Made by a program: the position numbers and the translations under genes
The notes under the pieces: model-generated
What the model saw: only the letters and a program-made list of their open reading frames with translations
Database searches by the model: none
What the model was told of the DNA's origin: nothing
Shown: piece by piece, positions 32,166 to 44,400 of the stretch
Layout: every line of letters starts with the position of its first letter
Numbering within the stretch: the stretch's first letter is position 1
Origin: Bidens hawaiensis
Taxonomy: Eukaryota; Streptophyta; Magnoliopsida; Asterales; Asteraceae
Assembly: GCA_021521415.1 (NCBI GenBank)
Contig: JAIQDT010009061.1
Coordinates: forward strand, 38,275-102,274
Reading direction: 5' to 3'
DNA length: 64,000 nt

Positions 32166-33735
32166 TCTTACTATACTTATAAACAAAAATAATGATGCCA
32201 AGGTGTCATAACCACATTCAATCCTAAATTAAAATTCACTCCTAATCTTTTAATATTTATCTCCTTAATTCATGCTATCCATGGGTCATGGGTGAAAATG
32301 GTTTAACCCATGAGTTATATTTGAAGATATTACGCACACATTAATGACTATTAACAACAATTTAATACCTAAAATATTATTTTGCACATTATATACCTTA
32401 CTTTTTTTTATTAAAGATGTCAACAAATGTTTTAACAATAAAGACTCATGAATTTAAGTTTGAATTATGCAAAACTTCGCACTTCATATATATAAAGTTT
32501 TAATTATGTTATTTGATATAAATTTCCAATTAATGTGATTATTAAATTTTGATCTTTCATTTAATTTTCTAAACATATTCATTCTATAAAACACTTTTAA
32601 ACATTAAAATCATGATCAGTTATATCTAAAAAATTTGGAGTCATACAATTCATATTTTTGTTAAAAATTTATAAATCCGAATTTTTGCTTCTTTGAAATC
32701 GTCAATTTTGTTTTTTTTCTATTTCATAAACATTTGTTACATAATCAATATCAACAAAACAAATCTTATCTTACTCTTAAAAATTAAAAAAAATGTTGAG
32801 GCTTAGGTGTCAAGTCTACATTCACTCCTAGCGTAATTTTTTTATCCTAATTCCTAATCTATTATCTTATTCATCCTGATATCCATGAGTCGAACACCAT
32901 TTTATCAATTGGTTTATAACATAGTTAGATGGATTTTATTAATCATTCAAAGGTGTATAAATGTCACGTTTATAATCACCATTCAGAAAAAGTTGATGCT
33001 AAATAGAATCAATTATTGGGTTGGTTGTATTTTTTCAACATTGTAGAAAGTATATCTCATAATATTATGCTATAGATTATTGTCTATATGCACATTGATT
33101 GTCTTCTTTTAAATATTATTACATGAAAAAGACGCATTTTATAAGTTGTGAAACATGAAAAAAAAATTATAATTCATAAGTCGTTTACTTTGTACAATAC
33201 ATTAGTTTACATGTTAAATGAGACCTTAAAATGATTATTTATAAATTTGAAAATACTACTTTGCATACAAAATTTGTATCACATGTTGCGTTTAATGTGA
33301 AGAAACCTTTCCGACCTGCAATCCTATTACCAAATCGTGTTTGTCGCATTTCAGACTACAATTGTAGCACATGTTTCGTTCTGATTTGACATGAGACAAT
33401 CATCGAAGACGTACATGTCATTTTAGAAAATGGTGACTTTGGTTCATGTCAAAAGTACTTCAATAAAAACTAATATACCTTCAAAGGCCCGTGGAGGACC
33501 TTGCATTTGTGTAGCTCGGTTTTATATTGTTAAGGAAACTTTAAGATTTATTATATTGTATGCTAAGTTACACGCAATTTTAGTCATGATAAATATTTTT
33601 AAGAACCACAATTGTAATATCGGACCTTAATTATTATATATATTTTTACCTTATTTTGTTTATATTTTTCAAATGATAGAACTTATTTATTTTATTCATT
33701 TGACAAACCCTGTGTAATACACGAGTTCAAAATAT
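32166..33735 (+). mobile_element. Possible decayed non-autonomous Helitron
   Basis: A|TCTTACTATACTTATAAAC at 32166 resembles plant Helitron 5' ends. CCCTGTGTAATACACGAG at 33708-33725 resembles a mutated CCCGTGT..ACACGGG 3' hairpin. The CTAG end is not intact. Direct-repeat-like segments around 32200 and 32810 lie inside. No genes. Confidence 0.3.
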
Positions 33736-34691
33736 GGTTGAACTATATAAATGGATTCTTCAATAGAGGATTTGTAAAGCATGTATGCTCAGTTGTTTAA
33801 TTTTTGAAACATTTTTGTTATTATTTTTATTATCAAATTCTATCTATTTATCCTTAGTGTCACGCGGTTTACTTTTAGTTTTCTTTATATATATATGTGT
33901 GTATTATTGGTTGTTTAGGATGTTAGTTAATAAATATTAATAGGTTTATAATAATTTTATACAAATGTTGAGATGCATATGATGAATTTGCTAAAGTTGT
34001 CATATCATCTCTAAGGTTGAGTGATGACAAAGGCTGGTAATTAAATTTCAATGGTTCATTCGGGTCATATTTTTATATCCTTTTGACACATTACACTCGC
34101 ACAAATTGTGCCATTGTGAAACTATATACCATTGACTTCTTGAACAACGTTTCCATACAGTAGGTAAGAAATTTGAAGCTCATACTCCAAATCCACTAAT
34201 AGCTCTTATAACAATATTAATTATGTCACACAAAGGCTCAAGTTTATTTGTATCAACAAACCCCTAGATACTAATAGTAAGGTCATTTCTTGTATTTCTT
34301 CTATGCATTACTATACATTATTACCAGCCCAATCTATACTATACTTATAAACTCTAACCATACTAGTGTGTCTCATATATAACCTCCAATGACTCAATCT
34401 ATTGACTTTCCTTTTGACAATATGGTCAACGTGACCAAAAAGTCAAAGATGCGAGAACTGCCAAAATAGTCCATAAAAAGTCAAATACATAAACAAAATT
34501 TGACTTTTTTTTCAAAGTCATTTGATTATGTTCAAGGGAAAACTTGTTAGCTCAAGTAATACCACACTATTTCCTAGTATACCAACTTCCTCCTGTCAAT
34601 CCCCTGCCTAGTATAATTTGCATATTTTATAATTGTTATGGGTTTGGAAGTTTTCCGTCTTTTAAATTGGCATGGAGTTTTTAACCAAGGC

Positions 34692-35187
34692 TTAGGTCCG
34701 GTAGACCGGTACACGTTTCAACATAGGTTGCCACATTAGAAACCATAGCATCATTAAAACCATATACATAGAGAACAATAACAAATTTATCAACAAACAT
34801 CGCCGCTCGCCATCCCCGTCATAAATTTCATCAGAAGCCTTGTGTCCACCCTCATTACCTTTCATGCATACCTGCAAATACAGTAGGTTAATATGTTCAT
34901 TATCAAAACACAAACTGTAAATAATAAAATACTTGTCTTTCAAGAGTTGATTTTGAATTCTTTTTGAGGGAATGTAAACATTTCAGCTGGTCTTCTTCAC
35001 TATGTGAAGAACCTAATGCATCGTTTACATAAATCATATATCCTCAAAAAAAACTACAAACTAATGAGTTAAAAGCGGATGAGCAAATCTTGTTGGTAAA
35101 ATACGGTCGACGATCAATAGAATCTTTTTCTTTGGTGTGAAGTAACTCCGCAATAAGAAATCCATTTTCCTTTTCAACTAACACTCA
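34692..35187 (-). pseudogene. Exon-like pieces of an unidentified minus-strand gene, next to Gypsy A
   Basis: Three minus-strand pieces look coding. About 35186-35090 reads VEKENGFLIAELLHTKEKDS. About 35006-34925, after a TTAG acceptor, reads SSHSEEDQLKCLHSLKKNSK. 34885-34692, after TTTGCAG, reads MKGNEGGHKASDEIYDGDGE, then a hydrophobic LLINLLLFSMYMVLMMLWFL and a stop. The last would give a single C-terminal membrane segment. I do not recognise the family and the joins between pieces are not all in phase. Upstream exons would lie where the Gypsy LTR now begins at about 35203, so the gene may have been cut off. Confidence 0.25.
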
Positions 35188-35202
35188 CTAATAAATAGAT
35201 AG

Positions 35203-35545
35203 AATTTGAATGGACCTTTGATTTGAACGGACCCCTTATTCGAATGGACCCCTTTGATTTGAATGGTCCCTTTTTAATCGAATGGACCTTTGTATTCGAA
35301 TGGAACTTTGTATTCGAATGGACCTTTGTATTCGAATGGTTCTTTGTATTCGAATGGTTCTTTTTTCATTTGAATGGACCTTTGTATTCGAATTGTCCTT
35401 TTTCATTCGAATGGACCTTTGTATTCGAACGGTCCGCAACTTTTCCTTCTCTCTTTCTTTTCTTATCTTCTTTTTTTTTCTTCCTTATATTCGAATGTTA
35501 TTCATTCGAATAACTTTCATTCGAACGTCTGTTTCCATTCGAATA
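35203..35545. repeat. ATTCGAATGG tandem repeat inside the A 3' LTR
   Basis: Irregular units such as CCTTTGTATTCGAATGG with a TTCGAA palindrome, more than 15 copies. All ORFs here are repeat artefacts. Confidence 0.9.
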
Positions 35546-36064
35546 CACCCGCTATAGGGTATTAATGCCATTATTATCATTTTCGCTACATATTAACATC
35601 TATTATCATATTTTAGTGTTATATGGCCTCCTAAACGTTTTCCTTTCTATCTTAGACCAAGATCTAGCTTACTTAACAATAAAGTTCAAACCTTTATTGA
35701 TTTTAATCCTGTTTGAGCTAGATATAGGGTTTGTTCATACTCACAAGTTCATTAAGTCCATTTTTAACATCAAGTTTACATTTTTATGGTATGAAAATAC
35801 CCGATTTGCCTTAGTATCAAGTCCTAGGGCAAACCTTTATACATAAAACACGTACCTTTTGACGTGTTTATAGGCTACGAGTTAGCTTCAACGTACACAA
35901 TGGACTTTCTCTTGCTTGTATAATCAAATATCTAACGCAAATCTCCCTTCCTTGGGTTTGTGTATGAGCCGTAGGGTTTAAGGGGTGTTTGTGTGTGTTT
36001 TGAGTGTGTTATGGAGGCTAGAAGATAAGAATGAGGGTTTTAGGGTTTTAGGGAGGTTTAAAGT

Positions 36065-36076
36065 GTTTATATACCC
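36065..36076 (-). promoter_or_regulatory. TATA box of the Gypsy A 3' LTR
   Basis: GGGTATATAAAC on the minus strand, about 160 bp from the LTR start. The same placement is seen in B and C. Confidence 0.6.
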
Positions 36077-36233
36077 TTAAGCCCATGGACCTAAGGCCCA
36101 TCACCATCCCTTATTCCCTCTTTCATTGTCCAAGCCCACACTTTATTATTTTATTTAACTTAAATAAATACTAACACATCCTTAAGTAAACGAGACTTCT
36201 TTTATTTATTATTATCACAAGTAGGATGTTACA

Positions 36234-36252
36234 AGTCTTCCCTCCTTAAAGA
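36234..36252 (-). promoter_or_regulatory. Gypsy A polypurine tract
   Basis: Minus strand CTTTAAGGAGGGAAGACT directly before the LTR TGTAACATCC. Confidence 0.75.
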
Positions 36253-36277
36253 GGTTTCGTCCCCCGAAACTTAACTA

Positions 36278-37252
36278 TCACTTAAACAAATCTGGGAAAA
36301 ACTTGCGCATCTCATCTTCTACTTCCCAAGTGGCATCCGATCCTTTATGATGCTTCCATATCACTTTCACCAATGGGATAACTTTATGACGAAGCTGTTT
36401 TTCCTTGCGATCAACGATCTCTATAGGCTGTTCAATGTAGTTTAATTGTTCATCAACCTCGATGTCTACTAATGGCATATGAGACGTGTCATCAGCTATA
36501 TATTTTCTTATGTGAGAAACATGAAAAGTAGAATGAATTTCTTCTAACTTCTCGGATAAATCTAGCTTATAAGCCATTTCACCCACGCGATCCACAATCT
36601 TAAACGGTCCAATGTACCTTGGACTCAACTTTACTTTCTTTCTAAAATGAATAATTCCTTTCCAAGGCAAGACCTTGAGCATCACATTGTCACCAACGTT
36701 AAACTCGATTGGACGTCGCCGCTTATCAACATTCGACTTTTGACGGTCTTGAGCAGCTTTCATTCTTTCCTTGATCTGATCGAACCTTGACGAGGTTTCT
36801 TGCACAACTTCTAGGCTTCCAATCTCTTTCTGACCAATCTCACCCCATTATACAGGAGTTCTACAACGTCTACCGTATAGCATCTCAAACGGCGGCATGC
36901 CATTACTCGAATGGTAATTGTTGTTATACGAGAATTATGCAAGATGCAGATGATCATCCCAACTTCCTCCAAAGTCTAACACACAAGCACGTAGCATATA
37001 CTCAAGGGTTTGGATAGTCCTTTCAGACTGCCCATCTGTTTGAGGATGATACGCCGTACTAATGTTCAGTCTTGTTCCCATAGCTTCATGGAACTTCTTC
37101 CAAAATCTTGAAGTAAATCGATCTGCAGGGTCCCAAATGAATTGGCTTATTCGAAAAAGACATTGTTCTTTGGAAGATCTATCTCGTGTCTGGTACTCCA
37201 TGGTTCCACTCTGCAAGAACTCCAAATCATTCTCTTGAAGCTCATTCAGCAA
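36278..37252 (-). pseudogene. Gypsy A integrase (partial) and chromodomain-like C-terminus
   Basis: The upper part has [20 protein letters not shown] and [11 protein letters not shown] of the catalytic core. After a break it continues with QDRQKSNVDKRRRPIEFNVG, IGPFKIVDRVGEMAYKLDL and a tail IPLVKVIWKHHKGSDATWE. The N-terminal zinc-binding half present in copy B is missing here, replaced by a short duplicated CTCTTGAAGCTCATTC segment near 37215-37285, so about 0.6 kb was lost. Integrase inserts cDNA; chromodomain tails steer it to heterochromatin (family knowledge). Confidence 0.85.
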
Positions 37253-37344
37253 GAACTCCGAATCATTCTCTTGAAGCTCATTCTTGCAATGACTTCTTCG
37301 TTCTTACAGCTTAGCGCATCAGCAACCACATTAGCCTTACCAGG

Positions 37345-38614
37345 TTAGTGTTTGATATCACAGTCATAGTCTTTTATCAACTCTAACCATCTCCTCTGTC
37401 TCATGTTCAACTCCTTCTGCTTGAAGAAGTACTTCAAACTCTTATAATCGGTGTAAATAGTACACTTAGTACCATACAGGTAGTGTCTCCATATCTTAAG
37501 AGCATGCACTACTGCTGTTAACTCTAAGTCATGCGTCGGGTAGGGACTTTCTTGAATTTCAAATGTCCATACACATAAGCTATAAACTTTCCTCGTTGCA
37601 TTAGCACACAACCTAACCCACCGTGCAAGGCATCAGTACAAACAACCAAATCCTTGTCACCATCGGGTAGAGCAAGGACTTGAGCTTGTGTGAGTCTTTT
37701 CTTCAACTCCTCAAAAGCTTCTTCCTAAAACTTTCCCCAACTGAATACTACAGACTTTCGGGTCATACCGGTCAACGGTGCAGCTATCTTGGAGAAGCCT
37801 TCGATGAATCTTCTATAATAGCCAGCCAACCCTAAGAAGCTTCATATATCAGTCGGGTTTTGCGGAGTCTTCCAATTCTCTATAGCCTCAACATTAGCTG
37901 GGTCCACAGTAATTCCTTTAGGATTGATTACGTGGCCTTGGAATTGTACTTCACTCAACCAGATTGCGCATTTCAAAAACTTAGCATACAACTTCTCTTC
38001 ATTCAAAGTCTCCAATACTTCTCGTAGATGCTCAGCATGGTCAGATTCTCTCTTGGAATAAATCAATATATCGTCAATGAAAACGATAACTGACTTGTCT
38101 AATAGCCGCCGACATACCCTATTCATCATGTCCATAAATGCTGCGGGAGTATTCGTTAGACTGAACGACATCACGAGGAACTCGTAGTGTCCCTACCGCA
38201 TCCGCACACTGTTTTAGGGATGTCTGTCTCTTTCACCTTTAGCTGATGATAGCCCAATGTAAGGTCTATTCGTGAGAACCAACTCGAACCTTGTAGTTGA
38301 TCAAACAAATCATCAATCAGTGGGAACAAATATCTATTCTTCATTGTAAGCTTGTTCAACTCACAATAGTCTATTCACATTCTCATACTTCCATTCTTCT
38401 TCTTAACGAACAGCACCGGTGCGCCCCACGAGGAAACACTTGGCTTTATAAAACCTTTGTCGAGGAGTTCTTGTAGTTGGGACATTAATTCTTTCATCTC
38501 GGATGGCTCTAGGCGGTAAAGTGCTTTCGCGACGGGTTGTGCTACTGGTATTAAGTCTATCTGAAATTCTACCTCTCGTTCCGGTGGCAACCCTGGAAGT
38601 TCCTCAGGGAACAC
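37345..38614 (-). pseudogene. Gypsy A reverse transcriptase and RNase H
   Basis: From [20 protein letters not shown] through [35 protein letters not shown], and FIDD in [13 protein letters not shown] (the RT active site with F in place of Y). RNase H has [17 protein letters not shown] and [14 protein letters not shown]. Stops occur after MRM, near 37840, 37725 and elsewhere, plus frameshifts. Confidence 0.88.
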
Positions 38615-38620
38615 TTCTGT

Positions 38621-39433
38621 TTAGTGGCACACAATAGGAACATCTTTCATTTCCTTCGTTTCGGCCGTGGCTTTGAAAACGTACGCCAGGTAGGCACCGC
38701 ACCCTCGCCTTAACAATCCTTTGGCCTTTATCATCGAAATGACAGTAAGCCCTGAACTTTCTTTATCACTATAAACCGTCACCGTATTACCATCCAAGGA
38801 CTTTAACTTTATCAACCTACTCTTACACACTATATGGGCCTCACACTCAGATAGCCAATCCATTCCCAAAACCACATCGAACCCTCCCAAGGTCATAACA
38901 TACAGGGTAACAGGGAACTCATGTCCCTCTAACTCTATCTTACAATCCTTAACCATTCTCATTATCCTAACCGAGGTTTCACTAGCGGTTTCTACGGTAA
39001 AAGTTTCAGGCACATGACAATATTTCATTTTTGCTAATTTTATAAATGTCGTTTCTACAAAACTTCTATTCGCACCTGAGTTAAACAACACTGAAGCGAA
39101 AATACCGTTTACTAGGAACGTACCTGTATCAACATCTGGAATCTTCTTAGCTTGCTCCTGAGTCAGCATGTAGGCCCTGGTCCTTGGCCTCGCTTGCTCA
39201 ACATCTTTTTTTCCACTTCCTCTATCTCCACCATCTGTGCACTCCCTTAACATGTAACCTGTCTTGCAACACTTGTAACACGCAGGCTTTGCGCTACATT
39301 CATGAGCATAATGTCCTGCCATTCCGCACTTATAACAGACATTTGATCCAACTCTGCATTCCCTGGAATGGATTTTCTCGCACTTGTGACATGTGTCAGA
39401 ACCAATTCCCCACCTACACTCACCACTGTGCAT
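38621..39433 (-). pseudogene. Gypsy A zinc fingers and aspartic protease
   Basis: CCHC knuckles (CYKCGMAGHYAHEC and a relative) followed by a retropepsin domain with LVNGIFASVLFNSGANRSF. The family active site is DSGA; here the catalytic Asp is Asn. The downstream GGFDVVLGMDWLSE is intact. 270 codons open. Confidence 0.88.
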
Positions 39434-39491
39434 TTTACCGCAAATTGCACGAATTATTCTCTTACACTTTCAGTCATTTATCCCTAGGGTT

Positions 39492-40451
39492 TCAAAACTG
39501 AGTACCGGGTCGTTTAGCATGATTGACCCATTTCTTATCTTTCTTTTCTTCCACCACCACAACATCCTCCACAGCTAAGTCATCATAAACCATCTCTGCG
39601 AGTTCCACAACAGAGTCGAATATAGCTGGTTTATTAGCCCTGACTAATGTGCGGACATTTTGTGGCAGTCCTCTTATGTAGCACTTGATTCTTTTGGCTT
39701 CGGTATTCACCATGTCAGGCACCAGTCTAGACATGCGATTAAATTAGGTAGTATACTCGTGGTGTGTCATATTACCCGCCTTCAAGTTCAGAAATTTCAT
39801 CTCAGCCCTTTCATCCTTAGCATCAGCACATAATCGTTTCATGACCATCTCCTTCAAACCTCCCCACGTCAACGCCTTACTCTCTTCTCGACTATTCCTC
39901 CACTCCACCGACTCCCACCAGTACATAGCCTCATCTCCGAATGATTGGGTGGCATAACCCACTACTTGATCAGGACGACACTTGCTAATTCGGATAACCT
40001 TGTCCATGGTGGTTATCCATTGGAGAGTAGCGATTGCGTCCCCCAAACCAGTCAGCTTTGGTGGGTCGCAACCCTTAAACGACTTGTAGTTACACCCACT
40101 GCGGCCTCTTTTACTCTCATCAAATTTTACAGATCTAACTTCACTTGAATCACCTTCCCCATCATCGACCTTCTTACCATCATCACCTGCCCTCTCAGCG
40201 GTCCTCACATGTCTTCCAACAGGCTTTTCAGGTTGCAGGTTCTTCACTGCAGCAGCTGCATCTTGAGCAATGGCGGCCTAAACCGCATGCTCAAGTTGAT
40301 ACCCTTCATTGTTTCTTGGATTTCGCCCAGTTGCACTTCCTTCCTCCCTTGTGTTAGTAGCTGGTTCTACCGAAGGTTCTCGGACAATATGTGGCCTGCC
40401 ACGACGTCCAGTTCGACCTCCTTGACCAACAACCTTCCTTGTTCCAGCCAT
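39492..40451 (-). pseudogene. Gypsy A gag
   Basis: Start MAGTRKVVGQGGRTGRRGRP at 40451. A stop at about 40278 is followed by the capsid part CDPPKLTGLGDAIATLQWIT, QSFGDEAMYWWESV, then MVNTEAKRIKCYIRGLPQNV. Stops at about 39744 and 40278. Confidence 0.85.
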
Positions 40452-41000
40452 TCGTATTCTATAAGGAAACACAAACTTTATCACTCAAGGAACTATTTAG
40501 TACAAGGATATTAAGGCTAACAAGTAATAACAGTGGCCAGCTGTGATTAGCTGATCGCGTTACTTTCCGTGTCCTATACACTTCCCTTTGTGAGTCCACT
40601 TGTGCTAGTTCTACTTTTAACAGTTAGACAATAAAATAGTTCATATCATCATATAATCCTATCTCTATCAATTAAGCTAACTTCGTTACACATTCTAACA
40701 TTACACTTGAAATTAATCATGTATTTTACCTTTACTTAGCTTTCTTGAGTGACACATGGCCTTCTTGAACTGGCATCTTTATTCTTTTCTTACTTATGTC
40801 CCATTCTTTGTTCGAGTCTAAGCATGTAGGGTGCTTAAATCTCTTGAACTTATGCTTTGATACCAACCTGTAAGGCCCCGGTCCTGGTGCCTCACTTTGG
40901 ACGTAGGATTTATTCTTAAACACAGTTTTAAATATCAGAGTTAATAAAAACTTTTGCGGAATATAAAAAAAACTTTCAATACACATTTCATATAAGTACA

Positions 41001-41022
41001 TGTAACAGCCACATTTTAGTTC

Positions 41023-41056
<34 letters not shown>

Positions 41057-42981
41057 TGGAGAGACTTATGGACATGAATTAAATAAGTAAATGAAGAGGG
41101 AGTGTCATGTTGTAGGGTTGAAGGGAGTGTTATGGAAATCAAATGTTTACTTGACCAAACTAGTCAAAGAAAAAGAAAATCCACAGGTTGTGGTCTTGGT
41201 TTGGGGTGCGATGCAGAGGAGAAAAAGAGGGAAGGGGGCTACAAATATTTGGTATAAATCCAAGACAAATCAGAGCTTGATCATCTTCTCACGTGCTTTT
41301 AATCTTCTTCCTTTTAAAATTGCTTCTCACGGTATATATAATCTTCCCTTTAATCCACCATTGTTGAACCTTCAACCATGCGAATGAATTTTGATAGATT
41401 AGGTCGAAATTGACCAAATCACGACACTTGTTATCTTAGATGCTATGTAGATGATGTTTGAATGAGTTTGCATGTTGTTAATTTGAAATTTAATCTAAGT
41501 TCTTGGTGAAAAGTAGAATTAGGATTCATATGTAAAAATTTGGGGTTTCCTTGAGTTGGTGTTTTGACACATGAATGACCTAAACGAGTAAAGATTAGGT
41601 TTATATGAAGAAAATTGGGTGTACTTCAAACGATGGAACTTTGAAGTTCAAAATAGAAAATAAGTGTAAAAAATAGGCATTTTGATGCTAGATGTTAAAC
41701 TACGAAGAAAGGTCTTGAATCATTATCACCAAATAAAATCTTGCTATGAAAGTTAGTTTTAAGCAAGTCCTTATGTGTTTTTGATAGCCAAAGAAATTAT
41801 GTGTTTTAGTTGACTAATCATGGGGTGAAAGTGGCATTAAACTAAATGTGGACTCCTTAACGGGCTAATTGTTTATGTCATTTAAACTTTAAAGTGTTGG
41901 ATTTAACTAATTATTGTAATCGCTTACTTGAAATGTTACCCCAATATGAATCAATGTGATTTCTTGATTTTGAAGAATTGAGATGGATGATGATCATAAT
42001 TTAAACGTGATGAATACTATTCTTAACGGATAAAGTGAATGTTTAGGTAATCAAACTATTAAGGACAAGATCGTGAAACGGGCTCATCATCAATTTCAAA
42101 AGGTACGCTCTTGCATAATCCAACTATAGTTTCGATTATTGTATTATTATTGTACAACTTCAGGTCATTAGAAAGGAGTGGCATCACGTGTTGCAAACGT
42201 GGTGATGAAATACCAATTGACTGTTGAACCGAGTAATTCGTTTGTTGATTAATATATCAAACGATTATTTGTTTTGGGAATTTAAGTTACGAGCATGGAG
42301 TATTAAAGTAAGTAAATATGTTGGATTTTAATGTTGGTTCGTTTATCATTCGTTACTAAACGAATTTGGGTAACCGGTAACAAAGAAATGTATAACATGA
42401 GATAAGTGCAGGTACCGGGGCGCTGAGATGGGCGCCTAGGGCCTAAAACCCACTGTGGGTGGCGATAAGGGGGTGCCCAGAGCTGCCAGCATCAACGTAC
42501 GTCTGGAGCGCTGACTCTGTTTTTACAAAAATATATTGTGTTTATAATTCGTCTTTTTCTATTAAGTGTCTGACATACATGTTGTTGCCTAATATAATGT
42601 GATGTAATGCTAACATATTTGAGGTGTTTTTGGCATTAGGTAAAGCTCAGCAGAGTGGTGGATCCAGGGTCGAGGTCTCGGAGATTTAACCTTTGTCTCG
42701 GAAGAAATGAATCGTTTGTGTAACCGTCATTTAAGTAGTCTAATTGAAATGCTTTAAAACTCATTATTTATGAGAAATTTTGGAACTTTAGTGGAATACG
42801 GATAACCGACCTACCAAGTTGAATTGGTTATTCGTTGACAAACTTTGTTTTGAATGTTTAACTTTAATGTTTATAGTTTTAACACAAAGCGTATGTGCAT
42901 TTTATTGAAAGTTTTATTTGGGACCTATTTTCCGCTGTGTCTTAAACATAGTTCTTTTACAAATGGGTTTTGGGTGTTAAA
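41001..42981 (+). mobile_element. Solo LTR nested in the Gypsy A 5' LTR
   Basis: Starts TGTAACAGCC, ends near TTTTGGGTGTTAAA (likely a changed GTGTTACA). Flanks GTACA and TTACA give a 5-bp duplication with one mismatch. The host LTR resumes in register with copy B on both sides. TATA-like GGTATAAATCC lies at about 41253. Includes (TA)n/(CA)n at 41023-41056. No coding region. Confidence 0.65.
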
Positions 42982-43379
42982 TTACAAAACTTGTTTTAAA
43001 TAAACATCTTTTGTCTTTCATCATAAAACATCATTCATAAACACATCATAATTCTTCGGATGCCAGCTTCTTATTCTTCTGCCATGTGCCCTCCTCCAGC
43101 TAGCTGCCTCATTTTCCTCACCTGTGTGCAAACTAAAAGTCAGCTACGCTGAGTGAGTTCTAGTTAATCATTCAATGCGTTCACTACCTTACTTATATAT
43201 ATCCGAAGACACATATTACTTTCTTTATACATCATTCATACATATATACATACCTTTGTTCTTAATTTATACTTTCATACCTTCATTCTATTAAAGTTAC
43301 ATACCATCACACGTTCTTTCTTTCATATTTATTCTTATACGTTTTAAAGAGCATTACGCCCTACTTTCCTTGAGTATTA

Positions 43380-43560
43380 TTAGGGCCCGGTTCCCTCTTG
43401 CCTCAAATATTATTAGAGTTCTGTTCCCTCTTTCCTCGAATATTATTAGGTTTCGGTTCCCTCTTGCCTCGAATATTATTAGGGTTCGGTTCCCCCTTGC
43501 CTCGAATATTATTAGGTTTTTCCCCTCTTGCCTCGAATATTATTAGGGTTCGGTTCCCCT
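43380..43560. repeat. 40-bp tandem repeat in the Gypsy A LTR
   Basis: About five units of CCTCGAATATTATTAGGG followed by a CGGTTCCC word. Same repeat at 58150-58350 in B and two units at 48840-48905 in C. Confidence 0.9.
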
Positions 43561-43799
43561 ATCTACCATACAAACATACCTTACCTTTCCTTGTCTTTAT
43601 AATTATAACCTTCATACATACTTTCAATATTTGCATTAGCATACATACATTATTCATGCATACTTTCTTTTACATACTCATTCCATACTTACTACACATT
43701 ACCTCCCTTGGCAATACGTGCAATATTCGAAGATCGTTCACGTACCATCAAACATGCATTCATAACATAAATATAACTATCACATCTATCATTATGACA

Positions 43800-43825
43800 T
43801 ACACTTACCACTTAAGGTAAGTGTA
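43800..43825. repeat. Conserved LTR palindrome (A)
   Basis: TACACTTACC-ACTTAA-GGTAAGTGTA, 10-bp arms. Also at 49094-49119 (C) and 58591-58616 (B, one mismatch). Confidence 0.85.
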
Positions 43826-44049
43826 TTAACATTCACATTGAGTATGCACACAACCCCGAAAACATAACAAGGAAATGGGGCTAGAAACTTACTTGTCTCC
43901 TGTTTCTTTATGTGTTTATAGTAATCCCCTTCTTTAATTGAGCACGACAAGTTGTATGATAATTACATATATCAATCAACTAACCCTATACACATCATTT
44001 AAGTTTCCTCAGAAACTTCTAAGTCTGGACTATTCTAATCAAATGTCTA

Positions 44050-44400
44050 ATTTCTATTCGAATGGTTTACTATTCGAATGGTAAGTTCCATTCGAATGGA
44101 CATTCCATTCGAATGGCAGGTTCCATTCGAATGGACCGTTTTTTATTCGAATGGACCTTTCTTATTCGTATGAGCCCCTTTGATTTGAATGGTCCCTTTT
44201 ATTCGAATGGACCTTTGTATTCGAATGGTCCTTTTTCATTCGAATGGACCTTTGTATTCGAATGGTCCTTTTTCATTCGAACTGACCTTTGTATTCGAAC
44301 GGTCCACGACTTTTCGTTCTCTCTTTCTTTCCTTCCTTATATTCAAATGTTTTTCATTCGAATAACTTTCATTCGATTGTCTGTTTCCATTTGAATACAA
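44050..44400. repeat. ATTCGAATGG tandem repeat in the A 5' LTR
   Basis: Counterpart of 35203-35545, with a different copy number and order. Confidence 0.9.

Larger units (their letters stand above)
35203..36233 (-). repeat. Gypsy A 3' LTR, truncated remnant
   Basis: Matches 44140-45101 of the 5' LTR and ends (on the plus strand) GGATGTTACA. The far part of more than 1 kb is missing; the break lies in the TTCGAA repeat tract. Confidence 0.85.

Noticed and set aside
35223..35565. ORFs with repeated F-E-W / I-R-M residues
   Set aside because: Produced by the ATTCGAATGG tandem repeat read in several frames on both strands.
40732..41387. ORFs of 136 and 98 codons around the A primer site and nested LTR
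   Set aside because: They span the LTR boundary and a (TA)n/(CA)n tract; no domain is recognised.
43380..43560. Regularly spaced repeats that might suggest a CRISPR array
   Set aside because: Units are contiguous without unique spacers and lie in a plant LTR.
43398..43820. 140-codon ORF with repeated LLGFGSLLPRI
   Set aside because: Translation of the 40-bp LTR minisatellite; the same occurs at 58182-58521.
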